Shown: positions 1-9,797, counted from the stretch's first letter. The stretch: 64,000 nucleotides of DNA from Bradyrhizobium mercantei (GCF_001982635.1 NZ_MKFI01000002.1:1043313-1107312), one strand, 5' to 3'. Notes: generated by a model from the letters alone, not told the origin. Numbers and translations: made by a program.

Positions 1-73
1 GCGCGGTGGCCGTAACGCCGATCGAGACAATCGCAGCGACGATCCATCGCGCGCGCGTCGTAGGATTTTGCAT
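1..73 (-). CDS. 5' end of a protein with an N-terminal membrane or signal segment (partial)
   Basis: The minus strand from position 73 opens with ATG and runs in frame off the left edge for 24 codons. The translation starts MQNPTTRARWIVAAIVSIGV and continues TATA, which looks like a signal peptide or first membrane segment: a short basic stretch followed by a hydrophobic run. A GGGGAGA stretch lies about 6 bases upstream of the ATG, a good ribosome binding site. It lies 84 bp downstream of the permease gene on the same strand, so it could be cotranscribed. Too little is present to name a family. Confidence 0.5.
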   Translation of the reverse strand, partial: MQNPTTRARWIVAAIVSIGVTATA

Positions 74-157
74 GGACGTCTCCCCGGGGAATGCCGACTT
101 GTCGCGGCTTGCCGTGCCATCTCAACGGGCAAATCTAGCAGGCCGCACGCGTGCGCA

Positions 158-1669
<1,512 letters not shown>

Positions 1670-1803
1670 GGCACGTGCCCTCCGCCGCTCGGGTCCGGCG
1701 GGACCCGACACGATCGGCAGACTATAACGCGCTCGACACGTTGGCGTTCGAGCGGCCGACAAGCTCCAGCGCGCTTATCCACCGCCAAGCAAGGGCTTGG
1801 GCC

Positions 1804-2112
1804 CTATTGGCAAGGATGGCGTCGGCCGTCGCGGCCAAGGAAGCTGCCCGACGCCGGATCGAATGAACGGTAGCGAGCGCAGGAAGACAATGGCGCGGGC
1901 GCCGGCATCGCGCCATAGGCGTTCGCCGGGTTGCCGCCATGTCGCGCCGCCTCCTGGGCTTCACCCCACGGCGTCAAGGCGCCGCCGTTGATGGCGCTGC
2001 GCCCGGGATTTTGCGCGTCAAACAGTGCCGGCTCCGAGATCTGGGCCATGACGGGCGAGAGCGTCATCCCTGCGAGCAATATGGCGGCTGCAACCGCCCT
2101 CAATCCGGACAT
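1804..2112 (-). CDS. BA14K family secreted protein
   Basis: Small exported protein of 102 residues. It starts with a signal peptide (MSGLRAVAAAILLAGMTLSP, cleavage expected after VMAQ). It ends with the BA14K signature: a cysteine, an aromatic/Arg stretch, a DPASGSFLGRDGRRHPC segment and a final cysteine. BA14K proteins are common in Brucella and Bradyrhizobium, where they are described as immunoreactive or lectin-like; the role here is unknown. The ATG at 2112 is chosen because AGGAG precedes it by 8 bases and it opens directly into the signal peptide. The frame extends to 2217 without an in-family N-terminus. Confidence 0.8.
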   Translation of the reverse strand: MSGLRAVAAAILLAGMTLSPVMAQISEPALFDAQNPGRSAINGGALTPWGEAQEAARHGGNPANAYGAMPAPAPLSSCARYRSFDPASGSFLGRDGRRHPCQ

Positions 2113-2247
2113 GCGACCACTCCTATCGATCAACGAAAACCTGTCGAAGGCCGGCCGAGCCGCCCCCAAGCGGATATGGGGACGGCCATCTTCACCCCAC
2201 AGGGGCCACCGCGTCACGATGCTGCGAGCCAGCGGCTGGCTCGCCGC

Positions 2248-2793
2248 TCAGTGGTTATGCACGTCAGGCCGCGGATCGGAGACGAACCCGTCGCGGTTCG
2301 GCATCTTGACGGCGGCGAGCGACTTGGCGTCGAGCACGGCATTGGCCGGGACGACGCCGTTGAGGCTGAGGATGTAGGCGGACACCGCATAGACGTCCTC
2401 ATTGCTCAGCGACTGTGGTGCGTTCTGCGGCATCGCGCGGCGGATATAGTCGAACAGCGTCGGGGCGTAAGGCCAATAGCTGCCGACGGTGCGGATCGGC
2501 TTCGGGCTCGCCAGCGTGCCCTGTCCGCCGACCAGACGGTCGCCGACGCCGCCCTGCCCGGTGTCGCCGTGGCACGCCGCGCACTGCTCGGCGAACACGG
2601 TGCGGCCGCGCTCGACGCTGCCGCTGCCCGGCGGCAGGCTGGAGCCGTCGCGGCCGATGTCGATGTTCCAGCCCGCGATCTCGGCCGGCGTTGCCGGACG
2701 CCCGATGCCATATCGATCGTCGGCCTGCGCGGCAGCGGCAAGCATCGCGATCGCACCCGCGAGAAGCGCCGCCTTGAGCTTACGCCTGGGCAT
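2248..2793 (-). CDS. soxD: Class I c-type cytochrome, SoxD-like electron acceptor of sulfite dehydrogenase
   Basis: Periplasmic monoheme cytochrome c of 181 residues: signal peptide at 1-24, haem-binding CAACH at residues 71-75, and a likely axial methionine in the AMPQ motif at residue 121. Its start overlaps the end of the soxC-type gene by 14 bp, so the two are translationally coupled. The cytochrome should take electrons from the molybdenum subunit and pass them to the respiratory chain. Paracoccus-type SoxD is a longer diheme protein. This single-haem form is nearer the small cytochrome subunit of a stand-alone sulfite dehydrogenase, so the gene name is approximate. Confidence 0.8.
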   Translation of the reverse strand: MPRRKLKAALLAGAIAMLAAAAQADDRYGIGRPATPAEIAGWNIDIGRDGSSLPPGSGSVERGRTVFAEQCAACHGDTGQGGVGDRLVGGQGTLASPKPIRTVGSYWPYAPTLFDYIRRAMPQNAPQSLSNEDVYAVSAYILSLNGVVPANAVLDAKSLAAVKMPNRDGFVSDPRPDVHNH

Positions 2794-4057
2794 TGGTCAC
2801 CTCGCCATTCGCATCGATGCGCCAGGGCCAGATTGCGTTGTTGTGGTAGAACGAGTTGAGACCGCGCACCTTGACCAACTCCGCCAGCGTCGGCTGCACG
2901 TAGCCGGTTTCGTCGATGGCGCGGCTCTGGATCACGGCCGGGTTGCCGTTCCAGTGCCAGGGCAAGCGGAAGCGCGTGAGCGCGCGCGTCAGCACCGGCT
3001 CCTGCAATTCAGCCTGCTGCCAGCTCTTGCCTTCGTCGAGCGAGATCTCAACGCTCTTGATCTTGCCGTGGCCGCTCCAGGCAATCCCCGTGATCTCGTG
3101 GAAGCCGTGCGTCGTCAGCTTCTGCCCGCCGGACGGCCGCGTGATGATCGACTTGGCTTCCATGTAGAAGGTGAATTCGCGCGCTGTGCCGTCGGGCATC
3201 GGGTCGGTGTATTTCGAGGTCTCCTCGCGCGAATAGGCCGGCTCGGCTGTGACTTTGAGCCGGCGCAGCCACTTCACGTTCATGTTGCCCTCGAAGCCCG
3301 GCAACAACAGGCGCAGCGGATAACCCTGCTGCGGACGCAGCCGCTCGCCGTTCTGGCTGTAGACCAGCATGGCGTCGTCGAGACATTTCTCGATCGGGAT
3401 CGAGCGCGTCAACGCGGCGGCGTCGGCGCCTTCGGCGACGACCCATTTGGCGCCCGGCTGCAGGCCCGCTTCGTCCAGCACCGTCTTGAGCGGCACACCG
3501 GTCCACTCCGCGCAGCTCAGGAGGCCGACGAGATCGGAGGCCGTCTTGCCGTAGGGCTTGGTGTAGACCGGATTGCCGGAGCATTCGAGGAAGTGGATCC
3601 GCGACTGCGAGGGAAAGCGGCGGATGTCCTCCATCGTGAACACCAGCGGGCGATCGACCATGCCGTGCAGCATCAGCCGGTGCTCGGCCGGGTCGATGGT
3701 CGGCACGCCGCCATGGTGGCGTTCGTAGAACAGGCCGTTCGGCGTGATGATGCCGTCGAGCTCCTGCAACGGCGTACGGCCCGATGCGGAGATATATTGC
3801 GGCAGCGTCTTCGAGATGTTCTTGACGACGCCCTTCTCGTGCACCGACGGCGTGCCATAGGGCTGGCTTCCCATCGGATCGCCGGGCGCTTTCATCCATT
3901 CCGGCACGCTGGGCGGAAGATTATTCCCCTGTTCGGCAAGCGCAGGAGAACCGGCCACTCCCGCGATCGCGGAGCCACCGGCCAGTGCCGCACCCGCCTG
4001 AAGAAATTGCCTGCGAGACGCCTCTCGCACGCGCTTGTCCGTCGTGTGTTCGCTCAT
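2780..4057 (-). CDS. soxC: Molybdopterin sulfite/sulfane dehydrogenase subunit (SoxC-type)
   Basis: Periplasmic sulfite-oxidase-family enzyme of 425 residues that oxidises sulfite or protein-bound sulfane sulfur. A twin-arginine signal (SRRQFLQ at residues 14-20) indicates folded export with its Mo cofactor. The molybdenum-ligating cysteine is in HFLECSGN at residue 159, and the C-terminal half is the Mo-co dimerisation domain. AGAGGA lies about 9 bases upstream of the ATG. The gene overlaps the downstream cytochrome gene. No soxXYZAB genes are present in the window, so the pair may work as a free-standing sulfite dehydrogenase. SoxC versus SorA cannot be settled without alignment. Confidence 0.88.
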   Translation of the reverse strand: MSEHTTDKRVREASRRQFLQAGAALAGGSAIAGVAGSPALAEQGNNLPPSVPEWMKAPGDPMGSQPYGTPSVHEKGVVKNISKTLPQYISASGRTPLQELDGIITPNGLFYERHHGGVPTIDPAEHRLMLHGMVDRPLVFTMEDIRRFPSQSRIHFLECSGNPVYTKPYGKTASDLVGLLSCAEWTGVPLKTVLDEAGLQPGAKWVVAEGADAAALTRSIPIEKCLDDAMLVYSQNGERLRPQQGYPLRLLLPGFEGNMNVKWLRRLKVTAEPAYSREETSKYTDPMPDGTAREFTFYMEAKSIITRPSGGQKLTTHGFHEITGIAWSGHGKIKSVEISLDEGKSWQQAELQEPVLTRALTRFRLPWHWNGNPAVIQSRAIDETGYVQPTLAELVKVRGLNSFYHNNAIWPWRIDANGEVTNAQA

Positions 4058-4176
4058 CGACGTTTTCCTCTGACGTTACGAGATGCAGCCTAGCACCAAA
4101 CGCCCGAGGCGATGCAATGATCCCACGCGCAGAGCTGCATCGACGGCTGCGCGCGACAGATGCGCGAGCGCGCGCC

Positions 4177-5133
4177 TCAATCCTTCACCGGTGGGGTGCC
4201 GTGGGTGTGGAACGACTCGATCGTCTTCAACCCCCAGGCCTGCCCCTTCTTGCGCTCCTCCTCGGTCCACACGATCGGCCTCCAGTCCGGCGCGAGGATC
4301 AGGCGGGCACCTGCATTGGCGACCTCCACGCGGTTGCCGCCGGGTTCATAGACATAGAGGAAGAAGGTCTGCTGGATCGCGTGCTTGTGCGGCCCGGTCT
4401 CGATATGCACGCCGTGCTCGAGGAAAATATCCGCAGCCCGCAGGATCTCCTCGCGGCTGTCGAGTGCGTAGGTGACGTGATGAAATCGGCCCTTCTTGCC
4501 GTAATGGTCGCGCGTATAGGCGAAGTCGTAGCTCTTGTTCGACATCGTCATCCACATCGCGGCTTCCGTGCCGTCGTTGAGTACGATCTGCTCGGTGGTG
4601 CGGCATCCCAGGTAGTTCTCGAAGAACAGGCGGTTGGCCTTGATGTCGACCGCGAGGCAGTTGAGATGGTCGAGCCGGCGGACATTGACGCCGCGCGCCG
4701 GAAAGCGCTGCGCCTGGTTCTTCAACGCAGGCTTCAGCTCAACCGGCGCCTCGTACCATTCGGTCTCGTAATAGAGCTCGATGACGTGGCCGTCGGGGTC
4801 GCGGCAGCGGAATGCCGGTCCCTGCCCCATGTCACCGTCGACCCAGCCGATGTCGAAGCCCGAGCCCTTCAGCGCGGCGACGCGGCGTTCGAGCGCCTGC
4901 GGGCTGCGGGCGCGCAGCGCCATGTGCTCCATCCCCGAGGTCTTCGACGCGGTCAGCTTCAGCGAATAGCGCTCGTAATCGTCCCAGCCGCGCAGATAGA
5001 CCGACTCGCCCTTGCGGCCGCTGACGGTCATGCCCATGACATCGACGAAGAACTTCAGACTCTCGTCGGGCTTCGGCGTCAGCAGCTCCATGTGCCCGAG
5101 ATGAGCGAGATCGAAGATCGGTTCCGGCTGCAT
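4177..5133 (-). CDS. Extradiol ring-cleavage dioxygenase (catechol 2,3-dioxygenase type, VOC fold)
   Basis: Predicted Fe(II) dioxygenase of 318 residues that opens catechol-like rings next to the hydroxyl groups. Two VOC modules are visible, at about residues 8-125 and 150-285. Likely iron ligands in the second module are His156 (LDHLNC), His218 or 219 (FHHVTY) and Glu270 (NRVEVAN). I chose the ATG at 5133, which has GGAAGGAG about 8 bases upstream. The longer frame to 5256 reads through the promoter and palindrome. No other ring-degradation gene is nearby, so the substrate is unknown. An 18-bp inverted repeat upstream suggests repressor control. Confidence 0.85.
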   Translation of the reverse strand: MQPEPIFDLAHLGHMELLTPKPDESLKFFVDVMGMTVSGRKGESVYLRGWDDYERYSLKLTASKTSGMEHMALRARSPQALERRVAALKGSGFDIGWVDGDMGQGPAFRCRDPDGHVIELYYETEWYEAPVELKPALKNQAQRFPARGVNVRRLDHLNCLAVDIKANRLFFENYLGCRTTEQIVLNDGTEAAMWMTMSNKSYDFAYTRDHYGKKGRFHHVTYALDSREEILRAADIFLEHGVHIETGPHKHAIQQTFFLYVYEPGGNRVEVANAGARLILAPDWRPIVWTEEERKKGQAWGLKTIESFHTHGTPPVKD

Positions 5134-5200
5134 GGGCGGTCTCCTTCCGCGACGACGCCGGATCGACGTCATTCCGCTCGGGCGAGCGCCGGCGCGTCGA

Positions 5201-5218
5201 TTTGTACTAGTGTACAAA
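5201..5218. promoter_or_regulatory. Inverted-repeat operator upstream of the dioxygenase
   Basis: Arms TTTGTAC and GTACAAA are exact inverted repeats around a 4-base TAGT centre. The site overlaps the predicted -10 region of the minus-strand promoter for the dioxygenase, the usual position for a repressor operator. No regulator gene is adjacent, so the binding protein (GntR, TetR or MarR type) is unknown. Confidence 0.55.
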
Positions 5219-5235
5219 GGATTAGGTCTCGTCAA
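5209..5235 (-). promoter_or_regulatory. Candidate sigma-70 promoter of the dioxygenase gene
   Basis: On the minus strand TTGACG (5230-5235) is followed after 15 bases by TACACT (5209-5214). Both resemble sigma-70 boxes, though the spacing is short. The promoter lies about 75 bases upstream of the start codon, and its -10 box is inside the inverted repeat. Confidence 0.35.
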
Positions 5236-5286
5236 CAAATTATTGGCACCGGCCATCGCGGCGCCTGTTGAGACCAGCGGCGGCGC

Positions 5287-5472
5287 CTAGCCCTTCGACG
5301 CCATCACCGGCGCCGATCCGTGCGGCCGGAACGCGGTCGCCGATACCGTCAACACGACGGCGAGCGCGCACACCATGTAGAGCTTCATCCGCGCCGTGCA
5401 GCGATCGGTCATCGGCAGGAAGAAGAAGAACGCGATCGCCAGAACGAGAAGTGCATTGACGAGATAGTACAT
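5287..5472 (-). CDS. Small membrane protein, 61 residues
   Basis: Not recognised. The product starts MYYLVNALLVLAIAFFFFLP and has a second hydrophobic stretch at about residues 30-46, so it should be a two-segment inner-membrane protein with a short polar link (TDRCTARMK). GAGGG lies about 10 bases upstream of the ATG at 5472. A longer frame to 5619 adds an arginine-rich segment that overlaps the next gene and is probably not translated. It lies between the dioxygenase and the GGDEF/EAL gene, all on the minus strand, with no clear link to either. Confidence 0.6.
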   Translation of the reverse strand: MYYLVNALLVLAIAFFFFLPMTDRCTARMKLYMVCALAVVLTVSATAFRPHGSAPVMASKG

Positions 5473-5560
5473 GGCGGAGCCCTCTTGTTGCGGTTCAACA
5501 AGATGGCCGCCGCGCGCGCGGCATTCCGTGGCCGGAATCACATAGGAAAAACTGCCGGCG

Positions 5561-7453
5561 TCAGGCGACCGAGATCGCCCTCTCGCGATGCGACGACAGC
5601 AGCTTGCGGATTTCGACATCGGACACCGGCCGGCTGAACAGATAGCCCTGCATCTCGGTGCAGCCGAGGATACGAAGCATGTTGCGCTGCTGCTCGGTCT
5701 CGACGCCCTCCGCGGTCGTCGTCATGTCGCTCGCGGCGGCGATGTTCACCACGGCCTGGACGATCGTGGACGATGCGCCGGTCCCGGCGAGATCCTTGAT
5801 GAAGGCGCGGTCGATCTTGATCTTGTCGAAGGGGAAGCGCTGCAGATAGCTCAGCGACGAGTAGCCGGTGCCGAAATCGTCAAGCGCAATGCGGACGCCG
5901 AGTTCGCGCAGCTGATGCAGGATATCGAGCGCGGCCTCGTCGTCGCGGATCAGCACGGCCTCCGTGATCTCGAGTTCCAGCCGCGCCGGCGCGAGCCCTG
6001 ACGCCGCCAGCGCGGCCGCGACGTTGAGCGCCAGCGTCTGGCTCTTGAACTGGATCGGCGACACGTTGACCGCGACGTGGATATGCTCCGGCCAGTTCAC
6101 CGCTTCGCGGCATGCGGTGTTGAGCACCCAGTGCCCGAGATCGTTGATCAGGCCGGTGTCCTCGGCGACCGGGATGAAATCCGCCGGCGAGATGGTGCCG
6201 CGCTCGGGATGGCGCCAGCGCACCAGCGCCTCGCAGCAGCTGACGCGGCTGTCCTCGAGATGAAGCAACGGCTGATAGTGCAGCTCAAAGCTGCCATCGA
6301 CGATGGCCTGGCGCAGCTCCAGCTCCAGGCTGCGCCGCGCCTTGGCACGGGCGTCCATTCCGGCCTCGAAGAAGCGGTAGGTGCGGCGGCCGTCGCTCTT
6401 GGCGCCATAGAGCGCGAGGTCGGCGTTGCGCAGCAATTGATCGAGGTCGAGGCCGTCGGCGGGTGCAACGGCGATGCCGATGCTGGCGTCAGTGGTGATC
6501 AGGTGCCCGCTGCAATCGATCGGCCGGCGGATCGCCTGATAGATCGCGGCGAGGAGCTGCATGGTCTCGGTCTGATCGCGGACGCCGGTCTGGATCACGG
6601 CAAACTCGTCACCGCCGAGGCGCGCCGCGACGTCGGTCTCCCCGACGCAGCCGCGCAGCCGATCGGCAATCGCGCTGAGCAATTCGTCGCCGATCTGATG
6701 GCCGAGCGCGTCGTTGACGCTCTTGAACTCGTCGATGTCGATATACATGACCGCGAGCTGCCGATCCGGCCCGATCGCATTCAGCGCCTGCTCGAGGCGC
6801 TGGCGGAACAGCACGCGGTTGGGCAGATCGGTGAGCGCATCATAGTGCGCCATCCGCGCGATCTTGTTCTCGGTGCGCGTGCGCTCGGTAACATCCTCGA
6901 TGGTCGCCACCCAGCCGCCTTCCGGCAGCGGCTTGTTGACGATCTCGATCGCGCGCCCGCCCGGCGCCTGCGTCAGCTGACGCGTGGCCCGGCCGAGCTT
7001 CACATTGCCGATGATGGCATCGCAGAACTCGTCGACATCGCCGTCGAACGAACCGGTCTCCTGCCGGTGCGCGATCAGCCGCTGCATGGTGCAGCCCGGC
7101 TTCACGACATCGGGCGAAAGCCCGAACATCTCGATGTAGGGACGGTTGCAGATGATGATGCGTGCCGAGGCATCGTAGAGCACGAGCCCCTGCGGAATGT
7201 TGTTCACCGCGGTCATCAGATTGCGGCGTTCGGTGGCGAGCCGCGCGTCGGAGACTTCATGCCGCTTCAGCAACAGGAAGACGATCACGGCCATGATCGC
7301 AAACGCCGCCATCAGCAGGCCTTCGCGCTCGCTCCATTGCGCGGTCGCGCTTCCGAGCAGGCTGCCGACCAGCAGGCCGGCACAGAACGCCAGCCCCTTG
7401 GTCGAGCTGACGTCGGCATTCCCTGACGATGAATTGCGGTGTTCGATGCGCAC
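5561..7453 (-). CDS. Membrane-bound PAS-GGDEF-EAL cyclic di-GMP protein
   Basis: About 630 residues. Two membrane segments (21-38, 45-63) anchor it in the inner membrane. A PAS-like sensor domain follows at about 72-190, then GGDEF (signature at 280-284) and EAL (signature at 408-410, with the DDFGTGYSSL loop later). Both catalytic signatures are intact, so it could make and break c-di-GMP. The RxxD inhibitory site normally found just upstream of GGDEF is absent (GETD stands there), so product inhibition is not expected. I chose the GTG at 7453, preceded by GGGAGAGA. An ATG/TTG further upstream is possible. It is divergent from the HerA-type gene. Confidence 0.9.
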   Translation of the reverse strand: MRIEHRNSSSGNADVSSTKGLAFCAGLLVGSLLGSATAQWSEREGLLMAAFAIMAVIVFLLLKRHEVSDARLATERRNLMTAVNNIPQGLVLYDASARIIICNRPYIEMFGLSPDVVKPGCTMQRLIAHRQETGSFDGDVDEFCDAIIGNVKLGRATRQLTQAPGGRAIEIVNKPLPEGGWVATIEDVTERTRTENKIARMAHYDALTDLPNRVLFRQRLEQALNAIGPDRQLAVMYIDIDEFKSVNDALGHQIGDELLSAIADRLRGCVGETDVAARLGGDEFAVIQTGVRDQTETMQLLAAIYQAIRRPIDCSGHLITTDASIGIAVAPADGLDLDQLLRNADLALYGAKSDGRRTYRFFEAGMDARAKARRSLELELRQAIVDGSFELHYQPLLHLEDSRVSCCEALVRWRHPERGTISPADFIPVAEDTGLINDLGHWVLNTACREAVNWPEHIHVAVNVSPIQFKSQTLALNVAAALAASGLAPARLELEITEAVLIRDDEAALDILHQLRELGVRIALDDFGTGYSSLSYLQRFPFDKIKIDRAFIKDLAGTGASSTIVQAVVNIAAASDMTTTAEGVETEQQRNMLRILGCTEMQGYLFSRPVSDVEIRKLLSSHRERAISVA

Positions 7454-7849
7454 GCTGATCTCTCCCGGGCGCGGCATCGTTACGCAGCACAAATGGAAAG
7501 GTCGTTACAACTCGCAGTTAGCAATCGGTTACACGATACCAGGACAGAGCGGGCGACAATTCACGCCGGGACCCCCGTAAAGCTACGGAGCTGCCGATGC
7601 ACTCCTCGAGATGGTGAATCCCGCCTTAACGGAAAAACCGCGAAACAATCGCGGCTGTGCCGGAAAGCGACGATTTCGCCGCCGCGGCGCGCGATCGGGC
7701 ACAATCTCGCGTCACGATAGAAACAAATCGTCACCGAGAAGGTGTAGATTTAGCCGATGCGGAACCCCGGCGATTTAACGTTTTTTCCAATCCCGGGCGG
7801 GCATATTGGTCCGGACATTTAGCTTTCGAGAACGAGCCAGGCTGGAACT
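7454..7849. other. 396-bp divergent intergenic region
   Basis: This separates the GGDEF/EAL gene (minus) from the HerA-type gene (plus). I see no convincing protein-coding frame. It must hold both promoters, and it contains a terminator-like hairpin on the minus strand at 7632-7654, annotated separately. Confidence 0.6.
7632..7654 (-). terminator. Terminator-like hairpin inside the divergent region
   Basis: Read on the minus strand, CCGCGA and TCGCGG pair around a TTGTT loop and are followed at once by TTTTT. This is the form of an intrinsic terminator. It lies upstream of the GGDEF/EAL gene, not after any gene, so it may end a small RNA or act as an attenuator in that gene's leader. Confidence 0.45.
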
Positions 7850-9598
7850 GTGACATCCTTTGGACGTGTGATCTCTGTGCGCGGCTCGCAGGCCCGGGTT
7901 GGACTGCTGGCGGGCGGCCAGATGCAACTTTCAGAAATGCGTGCGACGGTCGGCCGGTTCGTCAGCATCCGCTGCGCGAGTTCAGTCATCGTCGCCATGA
8001 TCACTGAAGTCACGTGCGAGAACCTGCCGGCGTCCGACGAGTACATGGCGACCGCCTCGGTCGACCTGCTCGGCGAAATCCTCGGCGGCGACCGCCCGAA
8101 ATTCCAGCGCGGCGTCACCCACTATCCGACCATCGGCGACAGCACCGATCTGATCACCAACCAGGAGCTGCGCACGGTCTATGCGCCGAGCGGCTCCGAC
8201 CAGATCAATGTCGGCACGCTGCAGCAGGACCGCTCCGTCATCGCCTATGTCGACGTCGAGGAAATGCTGTCCAAGCACTTCGCGGTGCTCGGCTCGACCG
8301 GCGTCGGCAAATCCACCGGCGTGTCCCTGCTGCTCAACGAGATCCTGAAGTCGCGGCCGAACCTGCGCATCTTCCTGCTCGACGTGCACAACGAATACGG
8401 CCGCTGCTTCGGCGAGCGCGCGCAGGTGCTCAACCCGCGAAACCTGAAGCTGCCGTTCTGGCTGTTCAACTTCGAAGAGATCGTCGACGTGCTGTTCGGC
8501 GGCCGGCCCGGCGTGCCCGAAGAGCTCGACATCCTCGCCGAAGTGATCCCGATGGCGAAGGGCATCTACACCCAGTACCAGAACTCCGACCGGGTCGGGC
8601 TCGGGCTGAAGCGCATCGACCCCAAGCAGGTCGGCTACACCGTCGACACGCCGGTGCCCTATCGCCTCGTCGACCTGATCTCGCTGATCGACGAGCGCAT
8701 GGGTAAGCTCGAGAACCGCTCCTCGCGCATCATCTATCACAAGCTGATCTCGCGCATCGACGCGGTGCGCAACGATCCGCGCTACGCCTTCATGTTCGAC
8801 AACGCCAATGTCGGCGGCGACACCATGGCCGAGGTGATCAGCCATCTGTTCCGCCTGCCCGCCAACGGCAAGCCGATGACTATCATGCAACTCGCCGGCT
8901 TCCCCGCCGAAGTCGTCGATTCCGTGGTGTCGGTGCTGTGCCGCATGGCGTTCGATTTCGGGCTGTGGAGCGACGGCGTCTCGCCGATGCTGTTCGTCTG
9001 CGAGGAAGCGCACCGCTACGCCTCCGCCGACCGCAATATCGGTTTCGGACCGACCCGCAAGGCGGTGTCGCGCATCGCCAAGGAAGGCCGCAAATACGGC
9101 GTCTATCTCGGCCTGATCACCCAGCGTCCGGCCGAACTCGACGCGACCATCATCTCCCAGTGCAACACGCTGTTCACGATGCGGCTTGCCAACGACCGCG
9201 ACCAGGCGCTGCTGCGCTCCGCGGTGTCGGATGCCGCCGCCAATCTGCTGTCCTTCGTACCCTCGCTCGGCACCCGCGAGGTGCTGGCATTCGGCGAAGG
9301 CGTGGCGCTGCCGACGCGGCTGCGCTTCAAGGAGGTGCCGCCGCACCAGCTGCCGCGTGGCGAGGCCACCATCGCGACCGTGCCGTCGGTCACCGCCGGC
9401 CATGACATGCATTTCGTCAGTGCCGTGCTGGAGCGCTGGCGCGGCGCGACCTCGCATCGCGACAGCCCGAGCGGCGATGCCAATTTCAACGCTCCGCCGC
9501 CGACGCGCACCATGGCGCCCGCGGAGGCGCCGATGCTGCAGCCGTCACTGGGTCTCGATCCGGACCGCTTCTCGCTGCTGAAGAAGCCGCTGCGCTAA
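7850..9598 (+). CDS. HerA/FtsK-type ATPase (DUF87 family)
   Basis: 582-residue P-loop ATPase. A short N-terminal HAS-barrel-like domain (about 1-75) precedes the RecA core. Walker A is GSTGVGKST at 148-156, Walker B is the hydrophobic run ending in CEEAHRY near 380-390, and a glutamine finger lies in LITQRPAELD. HerA proteins form hexameric DNA translocases, in archaea paired with the NurA nuclease. No NurA, Sir2 or other nuclease partner is adjacent here. The start is GTG with a weak ribosome binding site. The stop codon lies at the edge of a palindromic repeat. Its cellular role is unknown. Confidence 0.88.
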   Translation: MTSFGRVISVRGSQARVGLLAGGQMQLSEMRATVGRFVSIRCASSVIVAMITEVTCENLPASDEYMATASVDLLGEILGGDRPKFQRGVTHYPTIGDSTDLITNQELRTVYAPSGSDQINVGTLQQDRSVIAYVDVEEMLSKHFAVLGSTGVGKSTGVSLLLNEILKSRPNLRIFLLDVHNEYGRCFGERAQVLNPRNLKLPFWLFNFEEIVDVLFGGRPGVPEELDILAEVIPMAKGIYTQYQNSDRVGLGLKRIDPKQVGYTVDTPVPYRLVDLISLIDERMGKLENRSSRIIYHKLISRIDAVRNDPRYAFMFDNANVGGDTMAEVISHLFRLPANGKPMTIMQLAGFPAEVVDSVVSVLCRMAFDFGLWSDGVSPMLFVCEEAHRYASADRNIGFGPTRKAVSRIAKEGRKYGVYLGLITQRPAELDATIISQCNTLFTMRLANDRDQALLRSAVSDAAANLLSFVPSLGTREVLAFGEGVALPTRLRFKEVPPHQLPRGEATIATVPSVTAGHDMHFVSAVLERWRGATSHRDSPSGDANFNAPPPTRTMAPAEAPMLQPSLGLDPDRFSLLKKPLR

Positions 9599-9694
9599 AG
9601 CGCGATGAGATCCGGTTGGATCGTCATCCCGCTTTAGCTTCTTGTTTGGGCATGATCTCCTCGGAAAACCGCTTCGCACTTTTCCGGATCATGC
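9595..9694. repeat. Composite palindromic repeat, copy 1
   Basis: Two palindromic parts lie side by side. First is a hairpin with CTAAAGC...GCTTTAG ends (9595-9637), which includes the stop codon of the HerA-type gene. After a TTGTTTGG linker comes a second palindrome bounded by GCATGATC and GATCATGC (9650-9694). Copy 2 at 15031-15117 has the same parts in the opposite orientation. Confidence 0.8.
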
Positions 9695-9797
9695 CTTAGC
9701 ATCATTACGGCAAGGCGCTGCTGCGCCTTGCGTCCGACCCGTCATCCTCTATGGTTTCGCCAGACGCCGCGCCCATGCGGCATGCCGGAACCATCTC

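Noticed and set aside
144..155. CGCACGCGTGCG palindrome after the permease gene as a terminator
   Set aside because: The palindrome has no loop and no T-tract, so a terminator role is not supported.
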